The position numbers and the translations under genes were made by a program. The notes beneath the pieces were generated by a model, which saw only the letters and a program-made list of their open reading frames with translations, did no database searches and was not told the DNA's origin. A stretch of 64,000 nt of DNA from Desulfarculaceae bacterium (GTDB taxonomy: Bacteria; Desulfobacterota; Desulfarculia; Desulfarculales; Desulfarculaceae), in NCBI GenBank assembly GCA_021737145.1, contig JAIPEN010000008.1, positions 59,585-123,584 of the forward strand, given 5' to 3'. This document shows positions 9,068 to 16,738 of this stretch, one piece after another. Numbering within the stretch: the first letter of the stretch is position 1; every line of letters starts with the position of its first letter.

Positions 9068-9538
9068 ATGAGCCCGAAACGCGGCGTGGTCCTGGTCCTG
9101 CTCATCGCCCTGGCCGTCCTGGGCGCGGCCTCTCCGGCCCCGGCCCAGCCGGCCAAGGCCGGGGTTATCTATGCCCCCCTGTACCAGAGGGCGGTGATCG
9201 ATCACCGGGGCCGCATTTTGGAGCTGGCCGCCACGGCCTACGTGCGCAACCCCAACCAGGCGCGCGGCCTGCATGTTCAATCCATGGTGATCTACAACGG
9301 CCAGGGCAAGCAGATGGCCCGGCTCATCGGCTCTCCCCGCCTGCTGGGGCCCCTGTCCTCCCTGCGCCTGCTGGTGCCCCATCTGCCCACCGACCAGGGC
9401 GCGCCCAGCCTGGTGGTGCGCTGGCGGTCCGATAACCCGGTGGCCCCGCCCCTGGTGGAGGTGCTGATGATGGGCACCGCCGGCCAGCAGGGCATCTCCC
9501 TGACCACCACCGGAACCCCTCTCCCCGCCGGGCCATGA
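9068..9538 (+). CDS. exported DUF3124 protein
   Basis: A 156-residue secreted protein. A signal peptide (VVLVLLIALAVLGAASPAPA) is followed by the DUF3124 pattern: YAPLYQRAVIDHRGR, LAATAYVRNPNQ, GPLSSLRLLVP and VVRWRSDNPVAPPLVEVLMMGT. The family has no known function and is found mainly in cyanobacteria and anaerobic proteobacteria. ATG at 9068 follows AAAGGAG. It overlaps the next gene by four bases (ATGA), so it is co-expressed with the regulatory kinase/phosphatase that follows. Confidence 0.85.
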   Translation: MSPKRGVVLVLLIALAVLGAASPAPAQPAKAGVIYAPLYQRAVIDHRGRILELAATAYVRNPNQARGLHVQSMVIYNGQGKQMARLIGSPRLLGPLSSLRLLVPHLPTDQGAPSLVVRWRSDNPVAPPLVEVLMMGTAGQQGISLTTTGTPLPAGP

Positions 9539-10347
9539 GCCAGCGCCGCCGGGTCAAGCTCTACGTGCTGTCGGACGCCACCGGCATCACCGCCGAGCGC
9601 ATGACCCGCGCGGCCCTGGTGCAGTTTTCCAAAAACGTGAAGGCCGAGGTGGTGCGCCGCCCCCACCTCAAGACCCCCGCCCAGCTGAAGCGGGTGCTGG
9701 CCGAAGTGCGCCAAGATCCGGGCCTGGTGATCTATTCACTGGTGGAGCGCCGCCTGCGCCGCGCCCTGGCCCGGGAGCGCGGCCGCGGCGATCTGGAGAT
9801 GTACGACCTGCTGGGCCCCCTGCTGGAGCGCATGTCCCGGCGCTTTCGGGCCAGCCCCAGCCTGCACCCCGGCCTGATGCACCTGGCCGGCCAGGAGTCC
9901 ATGAAGACGGCCGCGGCCATCGACTTCACCCTGCGCCACGACGACGGGGCCGGCCTGGAAGACCTGGGCCGGGCCGACCTTATCGTGCTGGGGGTGAGCC
10001 GCACCTCCAAGACCCCCACCAGCCTTTATCTGTCGTGCAACCACGGCCTCAAGGTGGCCAACGTGCCCATCGTCAGGGGCATGGACCCACCGGCCAAGCT
10101 CTTCACCCTCAAGCGGCCCCGCAAGGTGGGGCTGATCATCGCGCCCGAGGTGCTGGCCGCCATCCGGCGCAGCCGCTACCAGGGACGGGTGGTGCCCGGC
10201 TACACCGACGCCCGCGACGTGGCCCGCGAGCTGGCCTACAGCCACGAGATCTACGACCTGCTCAAGGGCATCAAGATCGTGGACGTGACCAACATACCTA
10301 TTGAAGAGGTGGCGGGCCGGATTCTTCGGCGTACCGGCCTGTCCTGA
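9535..10347 (+). CDS. pyruvate,phosphate dikinase / PEP synthase regulatory protein (PPSR)
   Basis: A 270-residue member of the Kinase-PPPase (DUF299) family. These bifunctional enzymes use ADP to phosphorylate, and Pi to dephosphorylate, an active-site Thr of PPDK or PEP synthase. Visible family motifs are YVLSDATGITAERM at the N-terminus, the P-loop-like GVSRTSKTPTSLYLS, ANVPIV, and the C-terminal VVDVTNIPIEEVAGRI. Length is normal. No PPDK or PEP synthase gene is in the window, so the target cannot be assigned. It overlaps the DUF3124 gene by four bases. Confidence 0.92.
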   Translation: MSQRRRVKLYVLSDATGITAERMTRAALVQFSKNVKAEVVRRPHLKTPAQLKRVLAEVRQDPGLVIYSLVERRLRRALARERGRGDLEMYDLLGPLLERMSRRFRASPSLHPGLMHLAGQESMKTAAAIDFTLRHDDGAGLEDLGRADLIVLGVSRTSKTPTSLYLSCNHGLKVANVPIVRGMDPPAKLFTLKRPRKVGLIIAPEVLAAIRRSRYQGRVVPGYTDARDVARELAYSHEIYDLLKGIKIVDVTNIPIEEVAGRILRRTGLS

Positions 10348-10351
10348 GCCC

Positions 10352-10383
10352 CGGCTTGGCCAGAAAGCGGGATACTGCATCAT
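10352..10383 (+). repeat. partial copy (C) of the dispersed palindromic repeat
   Basis: Immediately after the PPSR stop, the sequence CGGCTTGGCCAGAAAGCGGG matches the left end of the long repeats at 11586 and 35334. The match fades at about 10375-10383, exactly where base composition drops to AT-rich. This is consistent with truncation of the repeat by arrival of the AT-rich gene. Confidence 0.5.
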
Positions 10384-10435
10384 TAGGCAAAAAGAGAATT
10401 AGCAATCACCAGCACAAGCAGAACCGTCCAAAACA

Positions 10436-10828
10436 TTATAAAACCGAAATATAGTTTACAAGTTCGTTTGTATCCATGAATTGATCGGCAAGTGCATCAG
10501 CTTCCGGCCTCATCGTTTTCTGTGAAAATATTACTTCTTTACCAAGTCCCTTAGCGAAGCCAATTTCAACACCGACTGCTCGGCCTATGTAACCTTCTGC
10601 TTTGTCATTCTGCTTTTTAAGGCATAGCACATAAATTATTTTTGACTCTCGTATAGCTTTAAAATGGTCGTTCTGAAGCTTTTGCATTAATTCAACAGTA
10701 ACACCAGAATCCGGGATTACTATGTCGAGATTGGGAAACCGAGCATCGATTCCGGATTTTTGGAGCGTTTCAACGGTCTTTTTAATTTCAGCTTTAAAAC
10801 TTACGCTTGCGCAAATTGTTACAGTCAC
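10436..10828 (-). CDS. nucleoside 2-deoxyribosyltransferase-like protein (AT-rich)
   Basis: A 130-residue protein whose opening TVTICASVSFKAEIKKTVETL and later GVEIGFAKGLGKEVIFSQ resemble the Rossmannoid nucleoside 2-deoxyribosyltransferase-like fold. A strand-loop near the N-terminus and a GxEIGFAxGLGK segment are the shared features; the catalytic Glu cannot be placed with certainty. I prefer the GTG at 10828 (AGGTG upstream) over the GTG at 10837. Base composition and codon use (AAA, TTT, ATA frequent) are far more AT-rich than the neighbours, so recent transfer is likely. It stands alone on the minus strand between GC-rich genes. Confidence 0.55.
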   Translation of the reverse strand: MTVTICASVSFKAEIKKTVETLQKSGIDARFPNLDIVIPDSGVTVELMQKLQNDHFKAIRESKIIYVLCLKKQNDKAEGYIGRAVGVEIGFAKGLGKEVIFSQKTMRPEADALADQFMDTNELVNYISVL

Positions 10829-10924
10829 CAGTGTCACCTGTGTTCTGTGTTAAATAAGTTTTCTGTGGAGAATGAGACTCCCTTTCCGGATGTGGGGGGT
10901 GCGGGAGCAGTCCGTTTTGAGAAC

Positions 10925-11557
10925 CTACGAGAAAAGCTCGGGGTCTTTCTCGCGCCAGTAATCCAAATCCTCGGGCGTGTCCAGGTCGCGTTGGGCGGGG
11001 AGCAGGGCGGCCTTGAGGCCCAACTCGGCCGCGCGGCCCTGCACCCCGGCCAGGCTCTCCCAGGCGGGCGGGTCCAGCAGGCCGGGAGCCAGGCGCGACA
11101 GTCCAATGAGGTAGTAGCCGCCGTCCGGGCTGGGGCCCAGCACCAGGGGCGCATCCTCGAGCGCGGCCAGGGCCTGGGAGACGTTCTCCCCGGTGAGGCC
11201 GGGCAGGTCGCTGCCCACCAGCACCACCCGGGGCGCGCCCTGGACCAGGGCCCGGTGCAGGGCATGGAGCATGCGCGCCCCCTGGTCGCCCGGTCCCTGG
11301 GGGTGGCAGAGCAGGGCGGCGCCCAGCCATTCCCGGGCCTGCGTCTCCCTCCCGCCGGTGTAGCAGACCTCCAGCTCATAGGGCGCGGCCAGCGCCTGGG
11401 TCCCCAGGCGATGGGCCAGGCGGCGGCCCAGGCGCTCTTGCAGGGCGGCGGCACCTCCCGCGCCCAGGGCGGGGATGAGACGGGTCTTGACTTGGCCCGC
11501 CACTGGCAGGCGGGTGAAGATGATTACGCGGGGTAGTGTGGTTTTCATGCTCTTCAT
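10925..11557 (-). CDS. TIGR04282/DUF2064-family glycosyltransferase
   Basis: A 210-residue GT-A-fold nucleotidyl/glycosyltransferase of the DUF2064 family. It opens with VIIFTRLPVAGQVKTRLIPALG, then VVLVGSDLPGLTGENVSQAL and LGPSPDGGYYLIGLSR, then RDLDTPEDLDYW at the end, all hallmarks of the family. The ATG at 11557 has GGGAG ten bases upstream; ATG at 11548 is less well placed. The activity of the family is not firmly known; members often accompany a second GT-A enzyme, absent here. It stands between an AT-rich gene and a dispersed repeat. Confidence 0.85.
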   Translation of the reverse strand: MKSMKTTLPRVIIFTRLPVAGQVKTRLIPALGAGGAAALQERLGRRLAHRLGTQALAAPYELEVCYTGGRETQAREWLGAALLCHPQGPGDQGARMLHALHRALVQGAPRVVLVGSDLPGLTGENVSQALAALEDAPLVLGPSPDGGYYLIGLSRLAPGLLDPPAWESLAGVQGRAAELGLKAALLPAQRDLDTPEDLDYWREKDPELFS

Positions 11558-11585
11558 TGTAAACCACTCCCTTTGGTTTTGGGCG

Positions 11586-11709
11586 CGGCTTCGCCAGAAG
11601 GCGGGACACCGCGTTGCTGGCATCGCTTGCGCTTCGGCGTATTGGCCGATACGCCTTTGGCACTCGCTCGCCAGACGCCTTGCCTGCCGCCTCCTGACTG
11701 TGCCGTCGG
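11586..11709 (+). repeat. dispersed palindromic repeat, copy A
   Basis: About 124 bases in the gap upstream of the DUF2064 gene. They align without gaps to 35334-35456, with most positions identical. Both copies contain a perfect 7-bp inverted repeat, GGCGTAT...ATACGCC (11636-11642 / 11649-11655), with a different six-base loop. The conserved arms and variable loop suggest a folded element. No reading frame fits a protein. The rest of the gap 11558-11809 shows nothing else recognisable. Confidence 0.75.
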
Positions 11710-11809
11710 CATGGGAAGAACCTGGGAGGCAGTAAAGCCTAGTAAATTAGTTGACTATAACCGGGCCTGGGGCTATCTTTAGCTCATTGAACCCCCAGTG
11801 GAGGAGCCC

Positions 11810-12178
11810 TTGCCCCGAGGCCTGATCATCCTGGCTCTGTGTCTGGCCCTGGCCGCGCCGGTGATGCCGGCGATGGCCGCGCCGTCGCCCGCCCCCTGCG
11901 CGGCCATGGCGGCCATGCCCATGGGCCACGCCGGGATGCCCGGTCCCTCGGGCTGCTGCCGGGCCCGCCAGAGCGGGCGCTGCTGCCTGGAAGAGGCGCC
12001 CTGCGACAGCCGGCCCCTGGCCCTCGGCTCCTCCCACCGCACCCCGGTTCCCCTTCCGGTCCTGGGCCCGGTCGAGGCTCCGGCCCTGCCTCTGTGCTCG
12101 CGGCCTGCCCCCGAGCCTCGACCCAGGGCCCGGGCACCGGTTCCCCTGTACCTGACCAACGCCAGCCTGCTGATCTAG
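11810..12178 (+). CDS. small exported Cys/Pro-rich protein
   Basis: About 122 residues: a signal peptide (IILALCLALAAPVMPAMA), a Met/His-containing stretch (AAMPMGHAGMPG), a Cys cluster (GCCRARQSGRCCLEEAPC), then a Pro-rich tail. I chose TTG at 11810 because GGAGG lies six bases upstream; the GTG at 11798 has no ribosome site. The Met-Gly-His and Cys content suggests soft-metal binding, but no family is recognised. It lies 119 bases upstream of the DUF2318/ABC operon and probably belongs with it. Confidence 0.6.
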   Translation: MPRGLIILALCLALAAPVMPAMAAPSPAPCAAMAAMPMGHAGMPGPSGCCRARQSGRCCLEEAPCDSRPLALGSSHRTPVPLPVLGPVEAPALPLCSRPAPEPRPRARAPVPLYLTNASLLI

Positions 12179-12297
12179 CCCTCTCCAGCGAGGCTCAACA
12201 GCCTCCCGCGCCATAGGTGCGCCCGGAGCCCGTGTCCGCCCGCGCCCGCGCCCCCGTGCGCTTGGTCCAAGCAACCACAGTCATCAAGGAGAGCATC

Positions 12298-12876
12298 ATG
12301 TCTCAAGACAAGCAGAACCACGCCCCCGCCACCGGGGACAAGAAGGCCCAGGTGTTGGGCGAGAAGAACAAGAGCGGCTCCAAGGCCCTGGCCCTGGGGC
12401 TGGTGTTGGCGGCCCTGGCGCTGGCCGGGGGCCTGGCCTGGTGGAGCATGGGAGGCGGCTCCCAGCAGGTGGCCAGCACCTCCATGAGCCAACAGACCCA
12501 GACCCAGGCCGGCGAAAAGGTGGTGGCCCTGCCCCTGAAGCTCTTCGCCGACGGCAAGGCCCGCCACTATGAGCACCGCCTGGCCGACGGCATCACGGTG
12601 CGCTATTTCGTGATCCGGAGTTCCGACGGGGTCATCCGGGCGGCTTATGACGCCTGCGACGTGTGCTGGCCCTCGGGCAAGGGCTACTACCAGGACGGCG
12701 ACGTGATGGTCTGCGCCAACTGCGGCCGCCGTTTCCCCTCGGTGAGCGTCAACGAGGTCAAGGGCGGCTGCAACCCCGCCCCGCTGCGGCGCGAGGTCAG
12801 AGGCGAGGAGGTCATCATCCGGGTGGCCGACATCGAGCAGGGCCGTGGCTACTTCGACTTCTCCAAGAAGGGCTAA
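12298..12876 (+). CDS. DUF2318 membrane-anchored metal-binding protein
   Basis: A 192-residue protein with one N-terminal membrane anchor (about residues 25-47) and an extracytoplasmic DUF2318 domain. The domain shows YDACDVCWPSGKGYYQDG, MVCANCGRRF and GGCNPAPL: two CxxC pairs plus a third Cys. DUF2318 proteins occur in P19/FTR1-type ferrous-iron systems together with FtsX-like permeases, an ABC ATPase and thioredoxin-like proteins. Here the permease and ATPase genes follow directly (4 and 10 bases), but no FTR1 or P19 gene is visible. ATG at 12298 follows AAGGAG. A role in iron or copper handling at the membrane is inferred. Confidence 0.85.
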   Translation: MSQDKQNHAPATGDKKAQVLGEKNKSGSKALALGLVLAALALAGGLAWWSMGGGSQQVASTSMSQQTQTQAGEKVVALPLKLFADGKARHYEHRLADGITVRYFVIRSSDGVIRAAYDACDVCWPSGKGYYQDGDVMVCANCGRRFPSVSVNEVKGGCNPAPLRREVRGEEVIIRVADIEQGRGYFDFSKKG

Positions 12877-12880
12877 CACC

Positions 12881-14038
12881 ATGAACCTCACCGACATTGC
12901 GCTGCTCAACCTGCGGCGCAAGAAGGCCAAGGCCGCCTTTGTGCTGGCCGGGCTGCTCACCGGGGTTGCCACCATGGTGGCCCTGATGGGCCTGGGCTCG
13001 GCCCTGACCCATGAGGTGAACCACAAGCTGGAAAAATACGGGGCCAACATCCTCATCACCCCCAAGAGCGACCAGCTCAACCTCACCTATGGCGGCCTGA
13101 GCCTGGGCGGCTTCTCCTTCGCCACCCGGGAGATAAAGCAGGCCGACCTGGGGCGCATCAAGCACATCGCCAACTCGGCCAACCTGGCCGCCGTGGGGCC
13201 CATGGTCCTGGGCCGGGTCGAGGCCGGCTCCCGGCCGGTGCTCCTGGCCGGGGTGGACTGGCGCGAGGCGCGCATCCTCAAGCCCTGGTGGAAGCTGCGC
13301 GGGGCCGAGCCCCTGGCGGGCCAGGTGGCCCCCGGGGCCGAGGCCGCCCGTTTGCTGGGCCTCAAGCCCGGCGATCGGGTGAGCATCCAGGGCCGCGAGC
13401 TCACGGTGAGCGGAGTGCTGGAGCCCACCGGCAGCCAGGACGACCATTTGCTGTTCATGCCCCTGGCCCCGGCCCAGGAGCTGTTGGGCAAACAGGGCCT
13501 GGTGTCCATGGTGGAGGTGGCCGCCCTGTGCAAGGACTGCCCCATCGAGGCCATGGTGGCCCAGATCGGCAAAGCCCTGCCCGGGGCCAAGGTCATGGCC
13601 ATCCGCAGCGTGGTGCAGGGGCGCATGGAGACCATCGCCTCGTTCAAGCGCTTCGCCCTGGGGGTGTCGCTGCTGGTGGCCCTGTTGGGGGGGTTGGTGG
13701 TGCTGGTCACCATGATGGGCAGCGTCAAGGAGCGCACCAACGAGATCGGTATCTTCCGGGCCATCGGCTTTCGCTCGGGCCAGGTGATGCGGGTGGTGCT
13801 CACCGAGGCCTTGATCCTCTCGGCCGCGGCCGGCCTGCTGGGCTATCTGGCCGGGCACGGGGCCGGCGAGCTGGCCCTGCCCTGGTTCAGCGAGGGCTCC
13901 GGGGTGCACCTGGCCTGGGATCCCCTGCTGGCCGCCATCGCCCTGGGCCTGGCCCTGGTCTGCGGGGCCCTGGCCAGCCTCTACCCGGCCTACATGGCCT
14001 CCCGCCTGGATCCGGCCCAGGCCCTGCGAACCCTTTAG
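12881..14038 (+). CDS. FtsX-like (MacB-type) ABC transporter permease
   Basis: A 385-residue permease: one N-terminal TM (about 20-42), a large extracytoplasmic MacB-PCD domain (about 45-255), then three TMs at the C-terminus. The second half shows GSVKERTNEIGIFRAIGFRSGQ, the conserved FtsX coupling region, and ends YPAYMASRLDPAQALRTL. Such permeases usually act as mechanotransmitters with a cytoplasmic ATPase rather than as classical importers. It is the middle gene of the DUF2318 operon, starting four bases after DUF2318. Confidence 0.92.
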   Translation: MNLTDIALLNLRRKKAKAAFVLAGLLTGVATMVALMGLGSALTHEVNHKLEKYGANILITPKSDQLNLTYGGLSLGGFSFATREIKQADLGRIKHIANSANLAAVGPMVLGRVEAGSRPVLLAGVDWREARILKPWWKLRGAEPLAGQVAPGAEAARLLGLKPGDRVSIQGRELTVSGVLEPTGSQDDHLLFMPLAPAQELLGKQGLVSMVEVAALCKDCPIEAMVAQIGKALPGAKVMAIRSVVQGRMETIASFKRFALGVSLLVALLGGLVVLVTMMGSVKERTNEIGIFRAIGFRSGQVMRVVLTEALILSAAAGLLGYLAGHGAGELALPWFSEGSGVHLAWDPLLAAIALGLALVCGALASLYPAYMASRLDPAQALRTL

Positions 14039-14048
14039 GAGGTGTCTG

Positions 14049-14756
14049 GTGAGCTTTATTCAAGCCAACGGTCTTTATAAAACCTATGGCAGCGGCGCGG
14101 CCGCGGTCAGCGCCCTGGGCGGGGTGAGCCTGGAGATCGGCGCGGGGGAGTTCGTGGCGGTCATGGGCCCCTCGGGCTCGGGCAAGTCCACCCTGCTGGC
14201 GGTGCTGGGCGCGCTCAACACCCCGGAGCGGGGCAACTACGGGGTGGACGGCATCGAGGTGTTCAGCCTGAGCCAGAACCAGCGGGCCGACTTTCGGCGG
14301 GAGTATCTGGGCTTCGTGTTTCAGAGCTTCAACCTGGTGCCCTATCTCTCCCTGGCCGAAAACGTGATGCTGCCCTTGGCCATCAAGCGCCTGCCCAAAA
14401 AGGACAAGCTGGCCCTGGCCCATGTGGCCCTGGAGCGGGTGGGTCTGGCCGGCAAGGAGGCCCGCCTGCCCGGCGAGGTGAGCGGCGGGGAGCAGGAGCG
14501 GGCCGCGGTGGCCCGGGCCCTGGTGAACCAGCCGCCCATCCTGCTGGCCGACGAGCCCACCGGCAACCTGGACCAGGCCAACACCCAGCGCATGATGGAG
14601 CTTTTGCAAAACCTGGGCGCCGAGGGCATGACCATCGTGATGGTCACCCACAGCGCCACCTGCGCGGGCTATGCCGGCCGGGTGCTGAACATGCGCGACG
14701 GGCTGGTGGAAGGCGAGGAGGCCGGGCCGGCGCTGGCCGCGGCCTGCATGCCCTAG
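14049..14756 (+). CDS. ABC transporter ATP-binding protein (LolD/MacB type)
   Basis: A 235-residue ATPase. Walker A is GPSGSGKST, the Q-loop is FVFQSFNLVPYLS, the signature is SGGEQERAAVARAL, Walker B is ILLADEPTGNLD, and the switch His lies in VMVTHSA. The signature reads SGGEQ, as in MacB/LolD ATPases, and fits the FtsX-like permease ten bases upstream. The GTG start at 14049 has TAGGAGG in the preceding stop region. Its 3' end overlaps the convergent hydrolase gene by four bases. Confidence 0.95.
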   Translation: MSFIQANGLYKTYGSGAAAVSALGGVSLEIGAGEFVAVMGPSGSGKSTLLAVLGALNTPERGNYGVDGIEVFSLSQNQRADFRREYLGFVFQSFNLVPYLSLAENVMLPLAIKRLPKKDKLALAHVALERVGLAGKEARLPGEVSGGEQERAAVARALVNQPPILLADEPTGNLDQANTQRMMELLQNLGAEGMTIVMVTHSATCAGYAGRVLNMRDGLVEGEEAGPALAAACMP

Positions 14757-15541
14757 GCGGCCTCCAGCCAGGGCAGCAGCTCCATGAAGCGCTCCAGCAT
14801 GGCGTTGACCTGCTCGGGCACGATCATGGTCATGAAGTGGCCCGAGCCCACCACTTGGCCGTAGAGGGCGGCGGGCTTCAGGTGCTTGAGGTCCGCCATG
14901 GGGGTGCGGGGCGCGGCCCCTCCCACGTAGAGCAGGGGACAGGCGGCGCGCTCCAGGGCGGCCTGGCCGTCCCAGGCCACCACGGCCCGGATCAGGCCGG
15001 TGGAGACGTGCAGCGGAGCCTCGGCCACCGCGGCCAGCACCCGCTGTTTTATCTCCGGCGCGTCGCTGGGCAAAAACATGGGCTCCAGCCAGGCGGCCAG
15101 GGCCTCCAGGGGCGGCTCGCCCTCCAGACGGGCCAGCATGGCGGGCAGGGCCTGCTTCTTGGCCTTGGCCGGGGCCAGCAGGGTGGTGTCCAGGCACGCC
15201 GCCCCGCGCACCAGCTCCGGGTGGCGCGCGGCCAGGCTCACCGCCACCGCCCCGCCCAGGCTGTGGCCCACGGCCACCACCCGCTTGAGCCCGGCGTGGC
15301 GGCACAAGGCGGCCACCCCGTCGGCAAAGCCCTCCATGCTCAGCTCCACCTCGGGCTTGTCGCTCTGGCCGTGGCCCAACAGGTCCGGGACCATCACCCG
15401 GTGGCGGGCCGCGAAGCGATCCACCTGGGGCGCGAACTGGCTGTGATCGCCCCACATGCCGTGGATGAACACCAGGGGCGGGCCCTGCTCGCCGCTCAGT
15501 TGATAGAACAGCCGGTGACCCTGAAAGCCGCTGAAGGGCAT
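14753..15541 (-). CDS. alpha/beta-fold hydrolase
   Basis: A 262-residue hydrolase. The oxyanion segment is VFIHGMWGDH, the nucleophile elbow is GHSLGG (Ser about residue 104), the acid follows the strand near LLYVGG, and the His is in VVGSGHFMTMIVPE. DLLGHGQSDKP is typical of the haloperoxidase/esterase-like subgroup. Substrate not predictable. It is the last gene of a minus-strand run with the putative membrane protein upstream, 15 bases apart. Confidence 0.88.
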   Translation of the reverse strand: MPFSGFQGHRLFYQLSGEQGPPLVFIHGMWGDHSQFAPQVDRFAARHRVMVPDLLGHGQSDKPEVELSMEGFADGVAALCRHAGLKRVVAVGHSLGGAVAVSLAARHPELVRGAACLDTTLLAPAKAKKQALPAMLARLEGEPPLEALAAWLEPMFLPSDAPEIKQRVLAAVAEAPLHVSTGLIRAVVAWDGQAALERAACPLLYVGGAAPRTPMADLKHLKPAALYGQVVGSGHFMTMIVPEQVNAMLERFMELLPWLEAA

Positions 15542-15556
15542 GGCCGCCTCGCCTTC

Positions 15557-16318
15557 TTAATGACGGGTGTAGGCCTCCAGGGCCAGCAGGGCGGTGGCGA
15601 GCCCCAGGCCCAGGGAGAACCAGGGATAGGAGGACTCGCGCTCGGTGGGCAGCTCCTCCTTGAAAACGTTGTAGAGGATGGACCCCGAGAGGAAGGCGAT
15701 CATCAGGCTCACGGCCAGCACGTTGATGGGGTCGGTGAGCGCGGTGACCACCCAGCCCGCCCCCAACGAGGCCACCAGGAGCAGGCGGCCCTTGTAATGG
15801 AAGCGGCGGGGGAAGTGGCGGTTCAGTCCCCGGTCGGTGAAGGTGAAGTGCAGGGCCATGGCCGCGGTGAAGATTACGGCGTAGCCCAGGCCGGTCTGCA
15901 CCCGGAGGGGCATGGTGTAGGTGATCAGGAAGTTGTACAGGCAGTAGGCGCCCAGGTGCAGGGCGTAGACCTGGCCCTCGGCCCGGGGGCTGCGCTCGGC
16001 CTGTCTGGTGGCCAACAGCTCCAGGCCGTAGTAGATGGTGAAGCCGATCAGGGCCACCAGGAAGATGGCCAGGTCCAGCAGGGGGGTCAGGTGCTCCACC
16101 TGGCCCAGCACCTCGCCCACCGCGTCCTTGCCCTCCACCAGCTCGGGCAGCATGTGCAAAAACACGTAGGCCACCGCCACGCCGCCGGCAAAGGAGCGCA
16201 GCCGCCTCTCGTTGCCCCCGGGCACCCGCCCGATGAGCGGCGAGAGGTAGTGGGTCAGCATCAGCACCAGGGTGATGACCAGCGCCTCGAGGATGCTGCC
16301 TAGGTTAATGAACTCCAC
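15557..16318 (-). CDS. polytopic membrane protein, distantly ZIP-like
   Basis: A 253-residue integral membrane protein with about eight hydrophobic segments. The segment SFAGGVAVAYVFLHMLPEL, with His and Pro-Glu, recalls the transmembrane motif of ZIP divalent-metal transporters, and AFLSGSILYNVFKEELP looks like a later ZIP helix. The similarity is weak, and the central ZIP HxxxE pairs are not all evident, so transport is only a suggestion. Downstream, minus-strand genes run closely spaced from 17551 to 14753. Confidence 0.5.
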   Translation of the reverse strand: MEFINLGSILEALVITLVLMLTHYLSPLIGRVPGGNERRLRSFAGGVAVAYVFLHMLPELVEGKDAVGEVLGQVEHLTPLLDLAIFLVALIGFTIYYGLELLATRQAERSPRAEGQVYALHLGAYCLYNFLITYTMPLRVQTGLGYAVIFTAAMALHFTFTDRGLNRHFPRRFHYKGRLLLVASLGAGWVVTALTDPINVLAVSLMIAFLSGSILYNVFKEELPTERESSYPWFSLGLGLATALLALEAYTRH

Positions 16319-16324
16319 GCCGGG

Positions 16325-16735
16325 CTACTCTTCCTTTTTCTTCTTCCCCCAGCTTTGCAGTTGCTCGATGAGCTCCCGCTCCATCTCCGGGCTCCAGGAT
16401 TCGCGCCACTGGCCGTTTTTGGAAAGGTAAAGGTGCTCCACCATGATGCTCTTGCTGCCTGGCAAGAGCTCGCCCACCACCTTGACCGGGCGGTTGAGGT
16501 GGCGGGCCAGGATGGCCCGGTCCAGGTTGGGCAGGTGGTAGAACTCGCCGTCCTTGATCAGCAGGACGAAGTTCTTTTCCAGGGCGATGAGGGGGTCTTC
16601 CATGTTGATGGGGCAGACCAGGCCCTTGGTCACGCAGCCCAGGCCCTGGATGGAGCCCTGCCACTCGGCGGCCAGGGCCGGGGCCGGGGCCAGCCACAGG
16701 GCCAGGGCCAGCATTGCGACGGCGAAGCGGCGCAT
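16325..16735 (-). CDS. small exported protein of unknown function
   Basis: A 136-residue protein with a clear signal peptide (VAMLALALWLAPAPALAA), two cysteines close together (GLGCVTKGLVCPIN), and a mostly beta-predicted middle (NFVLLIKDGEFYHLPNLD, RPVKVVGELL) that may be a small barrel. It ends in a highly charged tail, SWGKKKKEE. No family is recognised. It sits three bases after the DUF4412 gene and six before the ZIP-like gene, so the three are almost certainly one operon. Confidence 0.65.
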   Translation of the reverse strand: MRRFAVAMLALALWLAPAPALAAEWQGSIQGLGCVTKGLVCPINMEDPLIALEKNFVLLIKDGEFYHLPNLDRAILARHLNRPVKVVGELLPGSKSIMVEHLYLSKNGQWRESWSPEMERELIEQLQSWGKKKKEE

Positions 16736-16738
16736 GGC

